From Parus major (taxonomy: Eukaryota; Chordata; Aves; Passeriformes; Paridae), in contig NC_031770.1 of the NCBI RefSeq assembly GCF_001522545.3, positions 89,167,194 through 89,231,193 of the forward strand: a DNA stretch of 64,000 nt, given 5' to 3'. Positions 24,541 through 37,245 of this stretch are shown here, in pieces. Under the pieces are notes generated by a model that worked only from the letters and a program-made list of their open reading frames with translations, made no database searches and was not told the DNA's origin. The position numbers were made by a program, and so were the translations under genes. Position 1 is the stretch's first letter; each line of letters opens with the position of its first letter.

Positions 24541-25727
24541 TTTATCCTAAGAAAAGTAAACTCATCCAAATCTAATTCAAAATGAGATTCCTTAAAATTT
24601 AAGTGCTCTGAGTATTTTTTTGTTTTGCTTTGAACACTTTCTGTTTCTCATTTAGAAAAATTAAGAAAATTTATACTTATGGTTAAATCACAGGTTAGAA
24701 TTTTTTTTTTACTGAAATAACAGGAAGAAAAACAAACAAATAACCAATCCCACAAACAAAGCGTAAAAGCCCAAACCTTAAAGTCTTCATTCTGCAGTGC
24801 TGAAAGTCTTCTGATCTTTTCAAAATTAAAAATCTTATTTCATCAAAACTTAGTATTTCTCTTCCCTATCCTGACCTGGAAGCTGATTCATAGGCATTTT
24901 TACACTCTGTTTTTTCTTTCCACCATATTTTTGCCACAGAGGTGAAAGAAGGATTGGACTCTGAAGAGTACAAACTGAGGCTCTGGAAATGCTGCTGGAG
25001 TAGTGGGGAAGCAGCAATGGAAAATTTGACAGGAAAAGGAGGGACTTAGGCATTAGTTTGGTGAGTGTTCCCAGACCTGCACTGAAAAGCAAAAGATGGA
25101 GGTCTTAATGATGCACACATTTAACTTTGAGGTTACAGTCTGATGGACTGAGTTGTTGAACTTGTACCCCAAAGGAATTTAATTATCATTTGTAGCTAGG
25201 TTTTGAATAAAGAAACTAACAGAGCAAATATTTATCCCATTGTCTATTGCCTCCAAGTAATATATTTGTGCTCAAAGGACATCTTCCATTCCTACAAATC
25301 ATACGTGAAGTTTCTAGACTTGCACATGACAGACAGGATAATGTTATTCACACTAATATGGTTTTCTATTTCTATGTCTATTCTCTATTTTCTGTTCTCT
25401 ATTTTTTATTTTCTGTGGGCTGTGTGAGAGGTACCATCAGCTGTCTGACTGGACTTATATGCTCTGGAATCATGGTACCTAATAAGCACATTTAGTATAA
25501 TTCATCCTAGACCCGACACAATATCTGAGGGCTCTGCAATGCTGGAGAGTCTTTGCCAAAAGCTATTATCCTAAGGAAACATACAGATGCAAATCCAAAT
25601 GAGCAATCACAAGAATAATTATTTCTGGAAGGTTCCTCTGGCCCAGTTACAAATATTATTAATATCAGTGAATAAGTACATAGGACAATAAGAGAGAGAG
25701 ATGTATTATTATGAGACAATGGTGTAC

Positions 25728-25776
25728 ATCCAAAGGAGAGCCACAGAAGTAATCATGCTGGCCCACTTCATCTGAC
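25728..25776 (+). mobile_element. Possible CR1 scrap
   Basis: The stretch atccaaaggagagccacaga followed by agtaatcatg resembles the CR1 region encoding VQRRATKMI. Only about 40 bases support this. Confidence 0.3.
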
Positions 25777-27075
25777 TGCAGGGTATTGAGATTAACAGGC
25801 TACAGCACAAATATATATTTTTGTAACAAGTAGTTCTGGTGATAATTTGTTCATGAATGATGTGAGAGAAGCAAATTCAGCTTGCTCTGTTTTGGTTCTA
25901 GAGAGCTCATCTTCAGGTCACTTGAGCCAGAAAGTACTGTATATTCCAATTTTTATTTTTTTTCTAAACAGCAGCCATATCTTTTGAAACTGTTTCACTT
26001 CACATAAAATATTTAACAGATCAATAGAACATGGGCTGAAGACCAGCTGCTTAGGGGACTGTTGTAACTGTTATATTATCATGTATTTTTCATTTGCTTC
26101 ATCTGTTCTTAAAAGTATTCAGCCATTCTATACAAAGTAGGTAAGTATCTGGGAAAGGACACACTAATAAAGACCTCTCAGAGAATTTTCTATTCTAATT
26201 ATTTTAAATACTGTCTTGTGACTTGGGAAATTTGGGACATCAAATACATGCAGCAGATCAGCCAGACAGAGGCATTTATTCAGGTAGCTCACACTACAGG
26301 TGAATGTTTTAGCAATGGCTTATTGACCACAAAGGCAAGCAACTTCTGCTGCCTGGCTTCTCCCCAAGACTGTCAGACTGAGTCCTGGCATCAAGAGAGG
26401 AACATTCACATGGTCAACACTGCTGCAGCTGAGGCCCCAAACACATTATGGCATCACAACACGACTTGTTCTGTTCAAATAACGTCATCATCAGAAGAAG
26501 GGAGATTTCCTGTGAGATGTAGATAATTCTGATTCACCACTACACACGAGGCCATGAAAGGTAAACTTAATCAGAAAATAGTCCCTGGCCCTTAGCATTT
26601 GCTAGTGATGATGTAGTTGCAGATCACTTGACACTTAGCAATCAACAAAGGTGTCATTACTAGCTTGGTCTAATGACACTACCAGATTATAGTGCCACTC
26701 TTCTTCTCCCTTCTATATTCACAGCACCTGGATTCTCAGCATTTAACAGCAAGGTCTTGGAAGGATTTAAAGAAAGAGCTGGGGAATGACACCCAAGATT
26801 TGTTCAAGAAGACAACAGGCTTTCAGAGATAGGAACATTTTCATTTGAACAACCACAGAGATTAGGATGAGTTTCAAATGAGCTCAAATTTATAATACCT
26901 GGTTTTTCCCTACTTAAAACATAGATTATTTTGAAACGAAGCACGAACTATTGGAAATGCAATAAACATAGACAGAGACTAATTATCTGCCTTCATTTAC
27001 ATGAGAATCAATTCAAGGTGGCCTAGTCATGACATAATCTGCACTTTATCAGCAAGTGAATCACTGTGATGTGTT

Positions 27076-27200
27076 GGGACCTTCAACCCCTCTGCCATTG
27101 GCAGGAACACCTTCCACTAGAGCAGGCTGCTCCAAGCCCCATCCAGCCTGGCCTTGAACACTGCCAGGGAGGGGGCAGATCAACTCCTCCAAATTGTGTC
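27076..27200 (-). mobile_element. CR1 LINE 3' fragment, minus orientation
   Basis: The complement of a CR1 3' region. Recognisable parts on the plus strand are tgccattggcaggaacacct, gcaggctgctccaagcccca and the cctggccttgaacactgcca block. Short and 5'-truncated. Confidence 0.85.
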
Positions 27201-27539
27201 AAACAAGGTCGGAAATCCTTTTCCAGTTGCACACAGGCTTCATTTAACAGGATCCCACAAAGTGCCTAATTTCTGCTGCGTTCAGACTTCTTGAGTTGGT
27301 TCAGGCTCTGACTTTGATCATAGTGCAGAAATTTCATTTATCACTTTCTTGAAGACACAGTGTGACTCTTACTAAAAGTAGCACTGGCCATTGTAAAGAA
27401 GCTGACTGTCTTTTGCCATAATTGTTCTCTTTGAAATCTCACTGGCTTCATTTAGTTACCACAGCAATATTGTAATAAACTATGAATATGCAACCATACA
27501 GCAATTCAAAATTAAGCTGTGTACACCGTACAGAATTAC

Positions 27540-27674
27540 CTGAAATATTGCAGGCATCTTCAACCACATTCCAGACACTCTCACATCCATTTCCAGCATT
27601 AATACATTGCTCCCTCAAGTGCAGACAGTCAGTAGTCTGGACAGTAGATATACATGTGAAGTAAATGAACAACA
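27540..27674 (-). CDS. GFRAL: GFRAL coding exon 2 (signal peptide end, first Cys module)
   Basis: The acceptor is tttttacag at 27675 and the donor is gtaatt at 27539; 135 nt, phase 1 in and out. It encodes residues 8-52: the rest of the signal peptide, then the module DCLHLREQC...GC...DAC with Cys at 24, 31, 38 and 49. The LREQC, NGC and EDACN segments match the N-terminus of mammalian GFRAL as I recall it, which fixes the identity. Taken alone it is only the first half of a GFR-type domain. In mammals it is completed by a short following exon. Here the following exon carries a second copy of the same half plus the second half. Confidence 0.9.
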
Positions 27675-30600
27675 CTGTAAAAATAGAATATATAATGATT
27701 ATTTAATGCAGCAGATACCGTACTGACCCTTTTCCTTTACACATGGATTTAAAAATATAATTTGCTATAGTTTTTCTATATTTTCAAATTTGCTATCTAA
27801 TTAATTTTTAGCAGAACAAAGCTTTTCCTGAGTTTTGCAACTGGAAAATTAAACTTTAATGTTCAAAGTCTCAGTGTGGCATATTATGCATTGGTTTTAC
27901 CCCAGTATTAGAACAGAAACTATAGCTATACATGAAATCAGTGCACAGATATATAAAATTGCTACAGTTCTCAGATCCATAATAAATTACAGAAAGGAAG
28001 ACAGTAAAAAATTAAGAAGAAACAGCATTTTATTTGGATTAAAACTCACCAAGCTAGGCTGTTTAGGAATTCCTATGAATAGAGTGTGTGAAATAGATTT
28101 GATAACTACAGAACTGTTAGATAATAAATGTGATTTTATTTTATAAATACAGTACTCTTCACCCTCTTTATTTTTACTTCACAGATGCATCATTTCTTGA
28201 AAACAACCCCCACATTTTATGTTTTTATCTGCTTTCCTGAATGCATTGAGCTTGTTAATTACATAAAGAAGTTCTGGAGGTTTCAAGGTAAAGAGTTTTA
28301 AAGCAGCACTGCTTTTGAATTATCAGTAGAAAATTAAATTGCCTTGTAAAGAAAGGATAAATCAGCCGGAGTTTATCTCTTTCATTAACATTCCCATGGT
28401 AAGACAACCTCTAATTTGTAATCATGTGTCTTTCTATAAAATTAAGTTTCAGTCACTGATTTCAGGCCTTATCAAAACTACCTGCTGAACACCTGATGTG
28501 TTCTCTTTAGTTGTTGAAGGACACGGCACCTCTCTGACAAAATACCTTCCCCCCCCCACCCCCTGCTTCATGTTCGGGCAAATTCATATGGAATTTGAGT
28601 GGTTTCCAATGTTGTTTAATCCCTTAAACATCATGTGCAAGAGGCATGAAATATTGCTTCAGGATTTGTCCAGACCCTATCAAAAGAAATTAAATTTTTT
28701 CAATGATACATTTTAGAATAAGAAGTTATATATCAAATATCCCTCTTGATAACCTTAAAGACCCGCTACAGTTTAGAGGTGATGCCATCCCTTCTGGAAA
28801 TGATTTACCAGTGACCCAATAATGCTGCTGTAGGGAACATTTTTTCGATGCATGTCGATAAATATGAAGCAATGTTTAATACTTTATAACTGACAGGTGC
28901 AACAGCATCTAGTGTGCCTATAAGACAAAGAAGAGGCTGCATGTGCTTATTATAGCTGGTGCTAATCCTTCCTCAGTTGTGCATATTCCTGGCAGTTCTC
29001 TGCAGGACTGATGGTGATCTCAGTGAGTTCCAGCCTGAAACACTCCTAGGCTGTGTCTGTTCATCAGCCTTGAAGACATATTGATAGAAACAGCTCCTAC
29101 CTCTTGATATTGAGGAATGTGCAGCTGCCCTATCCATAGGGACATTTTTGGCTTATTATGACAACATTTAGTTCTAGGACTGTCTCCAAAAGGACTTTCT
29201 TATTGTGAAATTACTCACTACTTATTAAGATGACAGAGAAAAAATATTGCCAAATACCTTACAGGTGAAAATGACTGCATATATAAAACAATACAAAATT
29301 ATAAACCCAGGAATTTATTAAGAAAATGTATTTTGCTGGATGACCATTTATCTATTTTGTAGATTCTAACACAACAGAAGATTTACTCATCTAACTAGGA
29401 TTCACAGCACAAAGTCTCTGTGCTCTCTCCCTCATGTTCAGACAGTTTTAAAGGACCAGTGGCTGAGACAGTCAAAACACGACTGATTGCACAGCCTTCC
29501 TGCTACTTTTTAGGAAGTATTTCACACTACTGCTCATTTTGAACCTACCTGGAAACTGGCCACAAAATAGGAGTTGATGTTTTTGCAAAATGAAGAGGTG
29601 AGTAGCATCATCTATTATTGAAGGCACTTCAGCCTAAGAATGGGCTTCTTTAGGTCTAATGACATATTAATATCCTTAGCAGTACAGAGGGGGTACACTG
29701 TCAGAAGCCTACAGGAAACAAGCTTTCCTATATGATTTTAGAATCCAGGGCACTGGATTCTTATCCAGTAGCTTACGCAATTCCTTAAATTGACAGTTAT
29801 TACTTCAGTTGCTCACTTTACTTATTTATTCTAGTGTTTGGAATACTACGTGACTTCTACATAGAAACAGTTCAGGGCACCAAGGAATTTTAGAGGGATC
29901 CATATTGACAAGAAGACACACTTTTACATTTATAGAGATGTCTTTATTTTTATGCAAAGGTCTATTGATTCACTGGATAGGTGTAAAATTCTCTGTTCTC
30001 TGTAGAATTTGGTATCTAAAGTCAAAAGGAGGAGCGAAAAGGAACATTTTTGCACCTCCATTTTGCAGATTGGGAACTGAGGAATGAAGGAATTACATTT
30101 CCCAATTCAGCAATCATAAAATAATGTAAATAAATAATAATGAGTATTGGAAAACCAAGCCATGGTTTCTATCCAATGACAACAGCAGTGAGATAATAAG
30201 CTCTGAAGGCAAAATGGCAAACTACAGCTGAATATACTTGGCATATAGTTGAAAAGTGATAAAGGACAACTTTATTCTAACAAAACCTGGGGCAGAACTA
30301 CCTACGGAATACTTTTAACGCAGAAATACAAGTTTAGAATAGTTGGGTGCTAAAGAGAGAAGCAGCAAGTATATGGTATGTAGCGAGTAAAAAAGGAGAA
30401 TAACAAGAGTTAAAACATACTCGTCTCATCATATTCTCCTGTACCAAATCTTTTCTGTACCGGCTTTGTTGATTTTCCCTTTTTCTCCACTCAAATCCAA
30501 AGTGTCAGCAGCACTGGCAGCACCCAGCGCTCTCCAGCCGGCAAACAAGTGGCTGCTCATTCACACCAGGCGTCCCGGCCGGGGCTGTCCCCGACGGTGC

Positions 30601-30924
30601 CGTACCTCCCGACGGTGCCGTACCTCCCGACGGTGCCGTACCTCCCGACGGTGCCCTGCCTCCCGACGGTGCCCTATCTCCCGACGGTGCCCTATCTCCC
30701 GACGGTGCCGTGGCTCCCCGCCGTCCCCTGCCTCCCGCCGCCCTGCCCCAGCCCTGCCGCAGAGGCGCTCCCGGGGCTCCCCGAGCTGTGGGGCCGAGCC
30801 GCGGCCGCGCACCCCCGGGCCCCGCGCCCCCCTGGAGACCCGCGGCAGAAGGAGCCGTGGGGAGGAGGCGGCCGGAGGCGCGGGGCGAGGCGAGGCTCCG
30901 GCGCTGCCCTTCCGCCGCACTTAC
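27675..30924. other. GFRAL intron 1
   Basis: A 3.25-kb intron between the CpG-island exon and exon 2. It is AT-rich with a short poly-C run near 28551-28562, and becomes GC-rich only at its 5' end. No recognised gene or transposon. Confidence 0.6.
30590..30716. repeat. 18-bp GC-rich minisatellite, seven copies
   Basis: There are seven consecutive copies of an 18-bp unit of the type cccgacggtgccgtacct. The core gacggtgc occurs at 30593, 30611, 30629, 30647, 30665, 30683 and 30701, exactly 18 apart. Variants are mainly in the last six bases (cgtacc, cctgcc, cctatc). The array lies in the CpG island about 210 bp downstream of the GFRAL first donor, in intron 1. The period is a multiple of three, so every frame stays open through it. 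Confidence 0.95.
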
Positions 30925-30946
30925 CGGGGCCCAGGAGCGCGGCCAT
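30925..30946 (-). CDS. GFRAL: GFRAL coding exon 1 (start codon, signal peptide start)
   Basis: This is the first coding exon of the GDNF-receptor-alpha-like receptor. On the minus strand an ATG at 30946 sits in a strong Kozak context (gccgccATGG). It encodes MAALLGP plus one base, then meets a consensus donor (gtaagt) at 30924. The exon ends in phase 1, and exon 2 begins with the two bases that complete a Val codon. The joined start reads MAALLGP-V-LFIYFTCIST, a short hydrophobic stretch of the kind expected for a secretory signal, cleaved probably before residue 20-24. It lies inside the only CpG island of the window, as expected for a promoter-proximal exon. The link to exon 2 is inferred from phase and signal-peptide logic, not from homology of these seven residues. 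Confidence 0.72.
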
Positions 30947-33275
30947 GGCGGCGAGGCGCGGCGGCTCCCGCCGGCGGGGCCCAGGTGCCCGAGCGGCGCC
31001 GCCCCTTCAGCACCGGCCGCGGGACAGCGCCGCCCGGCCCGGCCCGGCCAGGCCCGAACAGCACCGCCTCCGCCTCTGCGGCGGCCGGGGACAGCGAGCG
31101 GAGCCGGCCAGCCCCGGAGCGGGCTCTGCCGCCGCTGTCACGCCTCTGCTTACTTTTCTTCTCGTGCCACAGTCGCTGAGCCCGACTGCGTCCGGATGAG
31201 ACGCGCGAGTCCTTCGGCATCTTCCAGGGGATCTGGCACTCCCTCTGCACTTAGTTGGCATTTGGTCTCCAGAGAAATTGACAGAGCAGGTCTTTGGCTC
31301 CTGCTTATAAGCTCTTTGGAAAATGCCTGTTGCTATGTCCCATCACCTTCTGTAAGCACTTTTCAACGCATTTCAGATGTGAATTTGCTTGTTTTCACCT
31401 CAGATGTGGAATACAATCTCGATCGGTTAAGGAGACAGAAGAGCTATGGAATATGTTGGATGGCAGACCAGGGGAAAAGAGAATTAATCTATAGTCTAGA
31501 CTCAGACTGAACTATGAGTGTAACCTCAGGTGTTCAGTAAAATACCTCAAGAAACTGTTTGCCATACAAAAGTCAGCAGCTGACTTGGTACTTAACAATG
31601 AAGCAGTCAACCATAAAGGATGCAGTCATGCACCTGCTGGCTTCTTTGCTTTTGCAGTGGAAGGAGGAGGAAGCAACAGATCCCTACTGATTTCTCCACG
31701 CTACTTCTTTTCACAAATGGCCTATCTCATACAGAATATGTTTAACTGTAGTTGGTCCTTAAAGGCCTAAACAAAAAGATGTCATAAAATTTCCAACTTA
31801 GCTACCAGAGAGACAGATATAGTGGTTGAAATCCTGTCCCTACTGACAAAGCAAAACATAACCCAAAGTCCAGATTTCAGTTATTCTTCTTAGCTGAGGA
31901 AAAATCAATTTTGTATGTAATTTCTCATCTTATTTTTTTAACTCAGATTTTTAGCTTTTTTTTTTTTTTTTTAACTGAATTATTTATGTAAACTCTTAAC
32001 GAGAAAGTTACTAAATATTTGTTTGTGGGCTTTTTAAATTGTTCAATAAATAATATATTACTTCACCCAATATATCCAACAGCCACTGAAAAACCTAATT
32101 GTCAAGTAGAAAGGACAGCCTGAGACATTAATATCATTTTAGCTGTGAGACAAATTCTAGGTTGGAAAGCTAAATTTGGCTTTGCCTTAAACCATTGTAT
32201 TATGCAGCAGTAGGATATGACACGTCATAGAGTGAGGGCTGAGTTAAACTAATGTTCGGTGTATTCTCCATCCTATAAAGCACTCTCCAGGTTAATAACA
32301 CATATCAATTTTGATAATATCAGAGAATGAGATGGTTCTCTCTGTGTAGTCCAGAAGAAAAGGAAAAACATTGTGTTTTTGGAGGTGGAGACAGGGAGAT
32401 ATTATCTTACATTCATTGTGACTGCAAGGCACAAGCTTATCACTACAGTGACAGCAGTAAAGGAGAAACAGGCCAGAATGTGAAATGTGTTGAGAGACAA
32501 AGCACCAGAATGATGGTGGCACAACAACTTATATCTGCAGGAACAAATATGCTGTGATTTAAACCCAATGTTTAATGATGCTGTGGACAAGTAGAGACAA
32601 TGGCATGAAAACTCTGTTTCTCCATTTCTCTCCATTTCAGTAGTGGAAATATTAGAATAGCAAAGCAGCTAGAGGTAACAAAATGCAATTAAGGCTCAGC
32701 TTTCAGATAATTTTCAGTATTTATATGCTGGATAAGACATGTACATTCATTATACCCTCTATTCTCCCAGCTATTTCTATCTCCAATACTGGCTATTGCT
32801 CCCAGTGATTATTTTAATTAAAAATGGTATTTCTTGATATTTTTAAAACTAAAGAAATAAAAGCATAGGAATATTTTCATCAAAAATATTTATTTTTGAA
32901 TGAAAAATATTTTCATAAAAATAACCAGATATTTATCTTGATAACCATATTTCACCAATATTTAGCTTGATAAGCATAGTCTCTGTCAAAAATTCGTTAA
33001 CGCTCTCTATATATTCTCAGAATTTCAAATCCAATGTAACATCTGATTGTAAAATTTGAGTCTGAAAGATATGTTGTTTACTCAATAGAAATTGTCCAGA
33101 GAAAAACCAGAATCATTTTCTAATGAATGTCTCATATTTTATTTATCTTTTCCACATAAAAAGTACTCCTAAGTTAAAGTTGTGGTTAAAAGAAATTCCT
33201 AGAAATGTTGGAACATTTTAATTCTGAAGATCTAGGTGAAAATAAGAAAAGATAAAAAAGAGAACAAAAGATATG

Positions 33276-33334
33276 CTTTCTCTTACAAAGACAAAATTAA
33301 TTAAAATTAATTGTCTTTCTCTTACAAAGACAAA
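33276..33334. repeat. Tandem pair of 20-bp repeats, 39-bp period
   Basis: ctttctcttacaaagacaaa occurs at 33276-33295 and again at 33315-33334. The 19 bases between are built of attaatt/aattaat palindromic pieces. Intergenic. Confidence 0.9.
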
Positions 33335-36300
33335 TTCAAGGCCAGAACCTCCCTTTCTAACACGGCACAGAACACCTCCAGGCTCCAAAAACTGCCATTG
33401 ACCTTCAGTAATGTTCTTGCCTCAGAACTAACTTAGCTAACACAATTTATCCCCCTGGCATTAAGGTAGAAGCAAAAAGAATATGACTCGTGTCAGCAGG
33501 TGGTTTTCACCCCCTCTTTAGAAAGATGCTAATTAGGATTTTTCCATAAGCATGACTGACATTGATATTTTAGTTCTTTGTTTGCTGGCCCAGGTTAGGA
33601 GTACTGTACCCTTTTCCTCTCTGCTCTCACAGGGATCTGGACAACACACCAAACAAAGCCTAAAAATTTTGCTGGCCTTCCACAGTGACCCACGACCTTC
33701 TATGTTTGAAAAGTATACATGTTCCCCTCTTATGCTGTCCAAGTTTTCTTAAATAACCATAGCTTTCTACATTTTTTCTCTTTCTTCAATGAAAACCTAA
33801 AAATGCATTTTCTGAAATAAAAATAAAGCTTTGCCAAATCTGCATATAATAGATATTTTTCAACCGTGAGCTGAAATATTTTATGTCTCAAATAAATGAT
33901 TACTGATAACTATTTTTCAGCTGGGTTACTATAATAGCTTTTAATTTTTTGACTATTTCTTTGGTTATAGCTAAACAAAAGAAAAATTTAGAGGACTTTT
34001 TAAATTCCATTTTCCCATATCTGTAATGTTTTAATTCAGCAGCTGTTTGTTCAATCATTTCAAATTATATGTATAAAAAAGATATATCTTGTTCAACACT
34101 CTTTAACAATTCTGCATTTTCCATGGTTGAAGGGCAAAAATAGCCTTTTCATGCTAAAGGAATTGAGATAGCTATGAAATCAAATCCTGCAGTGCTTTCC
34201 ACAATTATTTGGGTTTTATTTTCTTAGAAGAGACAAAGCAAAATAATTTCTTGAAATAACATTGACATAATAGCTATACTTAAAAATTAGGCTTACACAT
34301 AGGAATATTGAAATTCCTATTATTTTATTTGATACTTGAACATTCTGTCCATTTATATATTTCTCTTTATTCTTTTTTAATCAAAAAAAGAGTATTCTTC
34401 TTTTTATCTTTAAATAGAAAACTTGAATATACAAATGAATGCAAATCCCTTTCTCTCACTTAACACCAGTGTAAACTAGGAGGAATTGCAACAATGTCAA
34501 GTAAAACAGCTGTTGGGGAAGGCTAAAGCATAAAGTGATTGAGCACTTCATAAAACTATAGTTGCCATGATAGACAGTACATTGCATGACACTAGGTCAA
34601 AGGAAAACTTAGAAAAAATATTTACAAAAGGTAATCAAATAACACCTGGGCAATTAACAATTGGCTTTACAGAAACAGTTGAATATATGACACAGTCTTC
34701 TTTCTAGGCCAAATTCTTTTTAATGAAAAATGAAGTCCTCTCTCTCGTCTTACCCTTTCTTTTGAAAAATCTGAACTGAAACACAAAAATAGTACCTCAG
34801 GGAAATTGTATCTCAGTTTCTGATAATTAGCCTTTTCCTAACCAACAGACCACATTCTTCTAGAAGACAAAATCTCCAGTGATGCATCATCTTCATCCTT
34901 TTAAGGAGAAAAACACAATACATAGTAGGAAGCTCCAAGTTATAGAGATTATCCCATGAATAGATTTGTAGATTTGTAAATTGATTGTATCTTTAGTATT
35001 AAATAACAGTTGAGAGAGAAGTCATGAAAATGAAAGACAACTAATATTTCCTGTGTCAAAGATTTTAAGAGATCTTCTAGAGCAACTCTTAAACATTACA
35101 GACTAAAATGAGCTACCAAAGTTAAAATGTCCTGACCTTCAGTGGTGCTGACACTTGTTATTCCTGTTGGCCTGAGTAGGAAATCTGAGCCTATAGCACC
35201 TTTGAGCATCACATAAGTTTTATTTAAATGGTTATTTTTTAGGCACTCAAATCTGAGAAAGAGAAAAAAAAAAAAGAAAAGAAAAGGCTGTTTAAGTGTA
35301 ACCTTATGAAAACATCTGACTTTCAGCACTGTGGATTCACATCTTAGAAGCATGTCTGTACTTAGAAAAGTAATGCGAACTCTCCCCAAATCAGTATGAA
35401 GTGAAAGTTCCGTAATAAACATAGAACTTACTACAAGTGGATTTGCAGAAAAAGAAGTGCAAAGTAATTCCAGGATATCACTAGTGCATAAGTAAGCATT
35501 CCTTGTACATGAGTCAATCATTTCTAGAAAGAGGATATAAATAAATCATGTTTGAGCCTTCTTTCAAATACTTATATTTCTTTATATGATATATTTTAGA
35601 ACATTTCACAGCATCTAAAATATATAAAAATAAATATCTACAATATTTACAAAGTATGATACAATCCAATCTTTAAAAAGAATTGTAAAGACATGTTCTT
35701 TAGCTCATACTGAGGTAAGTAGGTTTCTGTAAGACTGAGAAGAAAGAGGACAGGCAGTTATTTTGAAGGAATCCCTTTGTCCAGTTGTAGTCTGTACCAC
35801 AGCTGAAAGCATGTGACACTCTCTGGCAGTTGTAGTGTATTGAGCCAAAGTCACCCTTGCTGTAACTCCATCGAAGTAAGTTTAGTTATGCTAGGGACAA
35901 ATTTATCCCACTCTGCATTCTCTGTTCTGACAGTGTCTTCTGCAGAAACCCTCATGGCTTCATCTATATTTGAAGTCATGTTCATCCCAGGTATGTGGAG
36001 ATGTAGTTCCGCTGACTTCAATGGGCTGAGCACGGCTGGGATATCTGCAGATAAAATAAAGGTTTTAAGATTGTTTCACTGCTTGTATCAGTTGGCTGGC
36101 TAGCTCACTCTTTGATTATCTCTCTCTGAATAATATGATAGTCTAACAATAAAATAGTCTTCCAGAAAATGTTTCAAATTGCATTTGAAAATTTTAAGTG
36201 AAAGCTTCTTGACTGAAGACTAAGGGCATTTCTGATGCATAAATATTGGGGTTTTTTTTACTTTTCAACATTTTCATGTGTTCTACTACTTATTAATATG

Positions 36301-36384
36301 CACTATTTAGCAAATTGCCCTGAGGTTCCTTCTCCAGATGCCTCTCTGACCAGCAGGGCACCACAGCTTCCTGTTTACAAGTCA

Positions 36385-36462
36385 GTCATGGAATCACTGA
36401 TAGTTTGGGTTTGAAGAGACATTTAAAGACCATCTAGTCTAACTCCCCTGCCATGAGCAGAG
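36385..36462 (-). mobile_element. CR1 LINE 3'-end fragment, minus orientation
   Basis: About 78 bp that read on the plus strand as tcatggaatcactgatagtt, gggtttgaagagacatttaa and the gaccatctagtctaactccc block, ending at the gccatgagcag motif. This is the complement of the CR1 terminus. Confidence 0.8.
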
Positions 36463-37109
36463 GATAGAGAGAAAAAAATGATGATAAATGAAAAACAAAG
36501 GGTAAAACATAATTTACAGCCACACTGTCATATGGGTTTTGTATTTGCAACTTTGCTTGTGCCATACATAAAGGAATGGAAATTCTACTGAATTCAGGTG
36601 AAAATCCCCATTCCTTCTACATTAAACAAAAATTGGCTTCCCAGCTGCTCCTGAGCACATTCAATAGCCTACCTAACATGAAAAAGAACAGAAAATTTTG
36701 GAAAATAAATTAATATTAATGTCTTACTTGATCAACCTAAGTCACACCACAATGCATGCTAAGCAGATAATTTGAAATAGTACAGGACATTATGGTACTT
36801 CAATCTCTACATCCAATTTTGTCCAAAATATTTGTTATAAAATATACCACAACTTCAGATAATTAGATCAGAGTAGAATACAGCTGTTCATAAACACAGT
36901 CCAATGATAGGGAAAATCATTTTCATACTTTCAGGTGCTTGTTCTTTATTTACTTATGAGGCTAAAAGAAGTAGGTATCCAAATAAAATACTTGTATAAA
37001 GTATGACTTCTTTACTCCCTCCCTATCTGCAACACGACTTCTGAAATAAATGTGAAGAAATTTTCTCTTGCCATTACATAATCAAAGTTATGGCATATTC
37101 TATAAAATA

Positions 37110-37115
37110 TTTATT
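37110..37115 (-). terminator. Candidate HCRTR2 polyadenylation signal
   Basis: An AATAAA hexamer on the minus strand about 130 bases after the HCRTR2 stop codon. Other hexamers occur further on (for example near 36950), and the AT-rich context produces them by chance, so the cleavage site actually used is unknown. Confidence 0.4.
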
Positions 37116-37245
37116 TTAATTTTCTTTTCTTGCAGTCAGTTCTTAATTTTAAACATACTTCTCTCTTTGTGCTTAGATCCCAATATTGATGGATGCACAA
37201 TTAGAATTTACTTCTATGGGATCAAAAGGCAAAGGGACCAGTATA

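Larger units (their letters stand above)
18741..27539. other. GFRAL intron 2
   Basis: An 8.8-kb intron holding most of the repeats of the gene: the 70-bp duplication, an A-rich run near 19741-19770, the (AAT)n(GAT)n array, a CR1 copy, the gapped 51-bp minisatellite and two smaller CR1 scraps. Plus-strand open frames at 19265-19696 and 20199-20468 and a minus-strand frame at 22309-22728 are not recognised. The GC-richer block at 20740-21020 and the stretch 22260-23300 were not recognised either. Confidence 0.6.
30560..31250. promoter_or_regulatory. CpG island, likely GFRAL promoter
   Basis: About 0.7 kb of dense GC and CpG, unlike anything else in this AT-rich window. It covers the GFRAL start codon and first donor (30946-30924) and extends upstream on the minus strand to about 31250, where a 5' UTR and transcription start would lie. 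Several frames are open on both strands purely because stop codons are rare at this composition. No TATA box is evident near the start, as is usual for CpG-island promoters. The transcription start cannot be placed from sequence. Confidence 0.75.
31251..37245. other. Intergenic region between HCRTR2 and GFRAL
   Basis: About 6 kb between the HCRTR2 stop codon and the GFRAL promoter, with both genes on the minus strand. It contains a poly-T run at about 31954-31972, a 39-bp-period tandem pair near 33276-33334, a short CR1 fragment at 36385-36462 and the presumed HCRTR2 3' UTR at its right end. No further gene was recognised. Confidence 0.6.

Noticed and set aside
30466..31510. Long overlapping plus- and minus-strand open frames of 84-266 codons
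   Set aside because: They are all inside the CpG island, open in several frames at once, and rich in Arg, Pro, Ala and Gly. This is the effect of few stop codons at high GC plus the 18-bp repeat.
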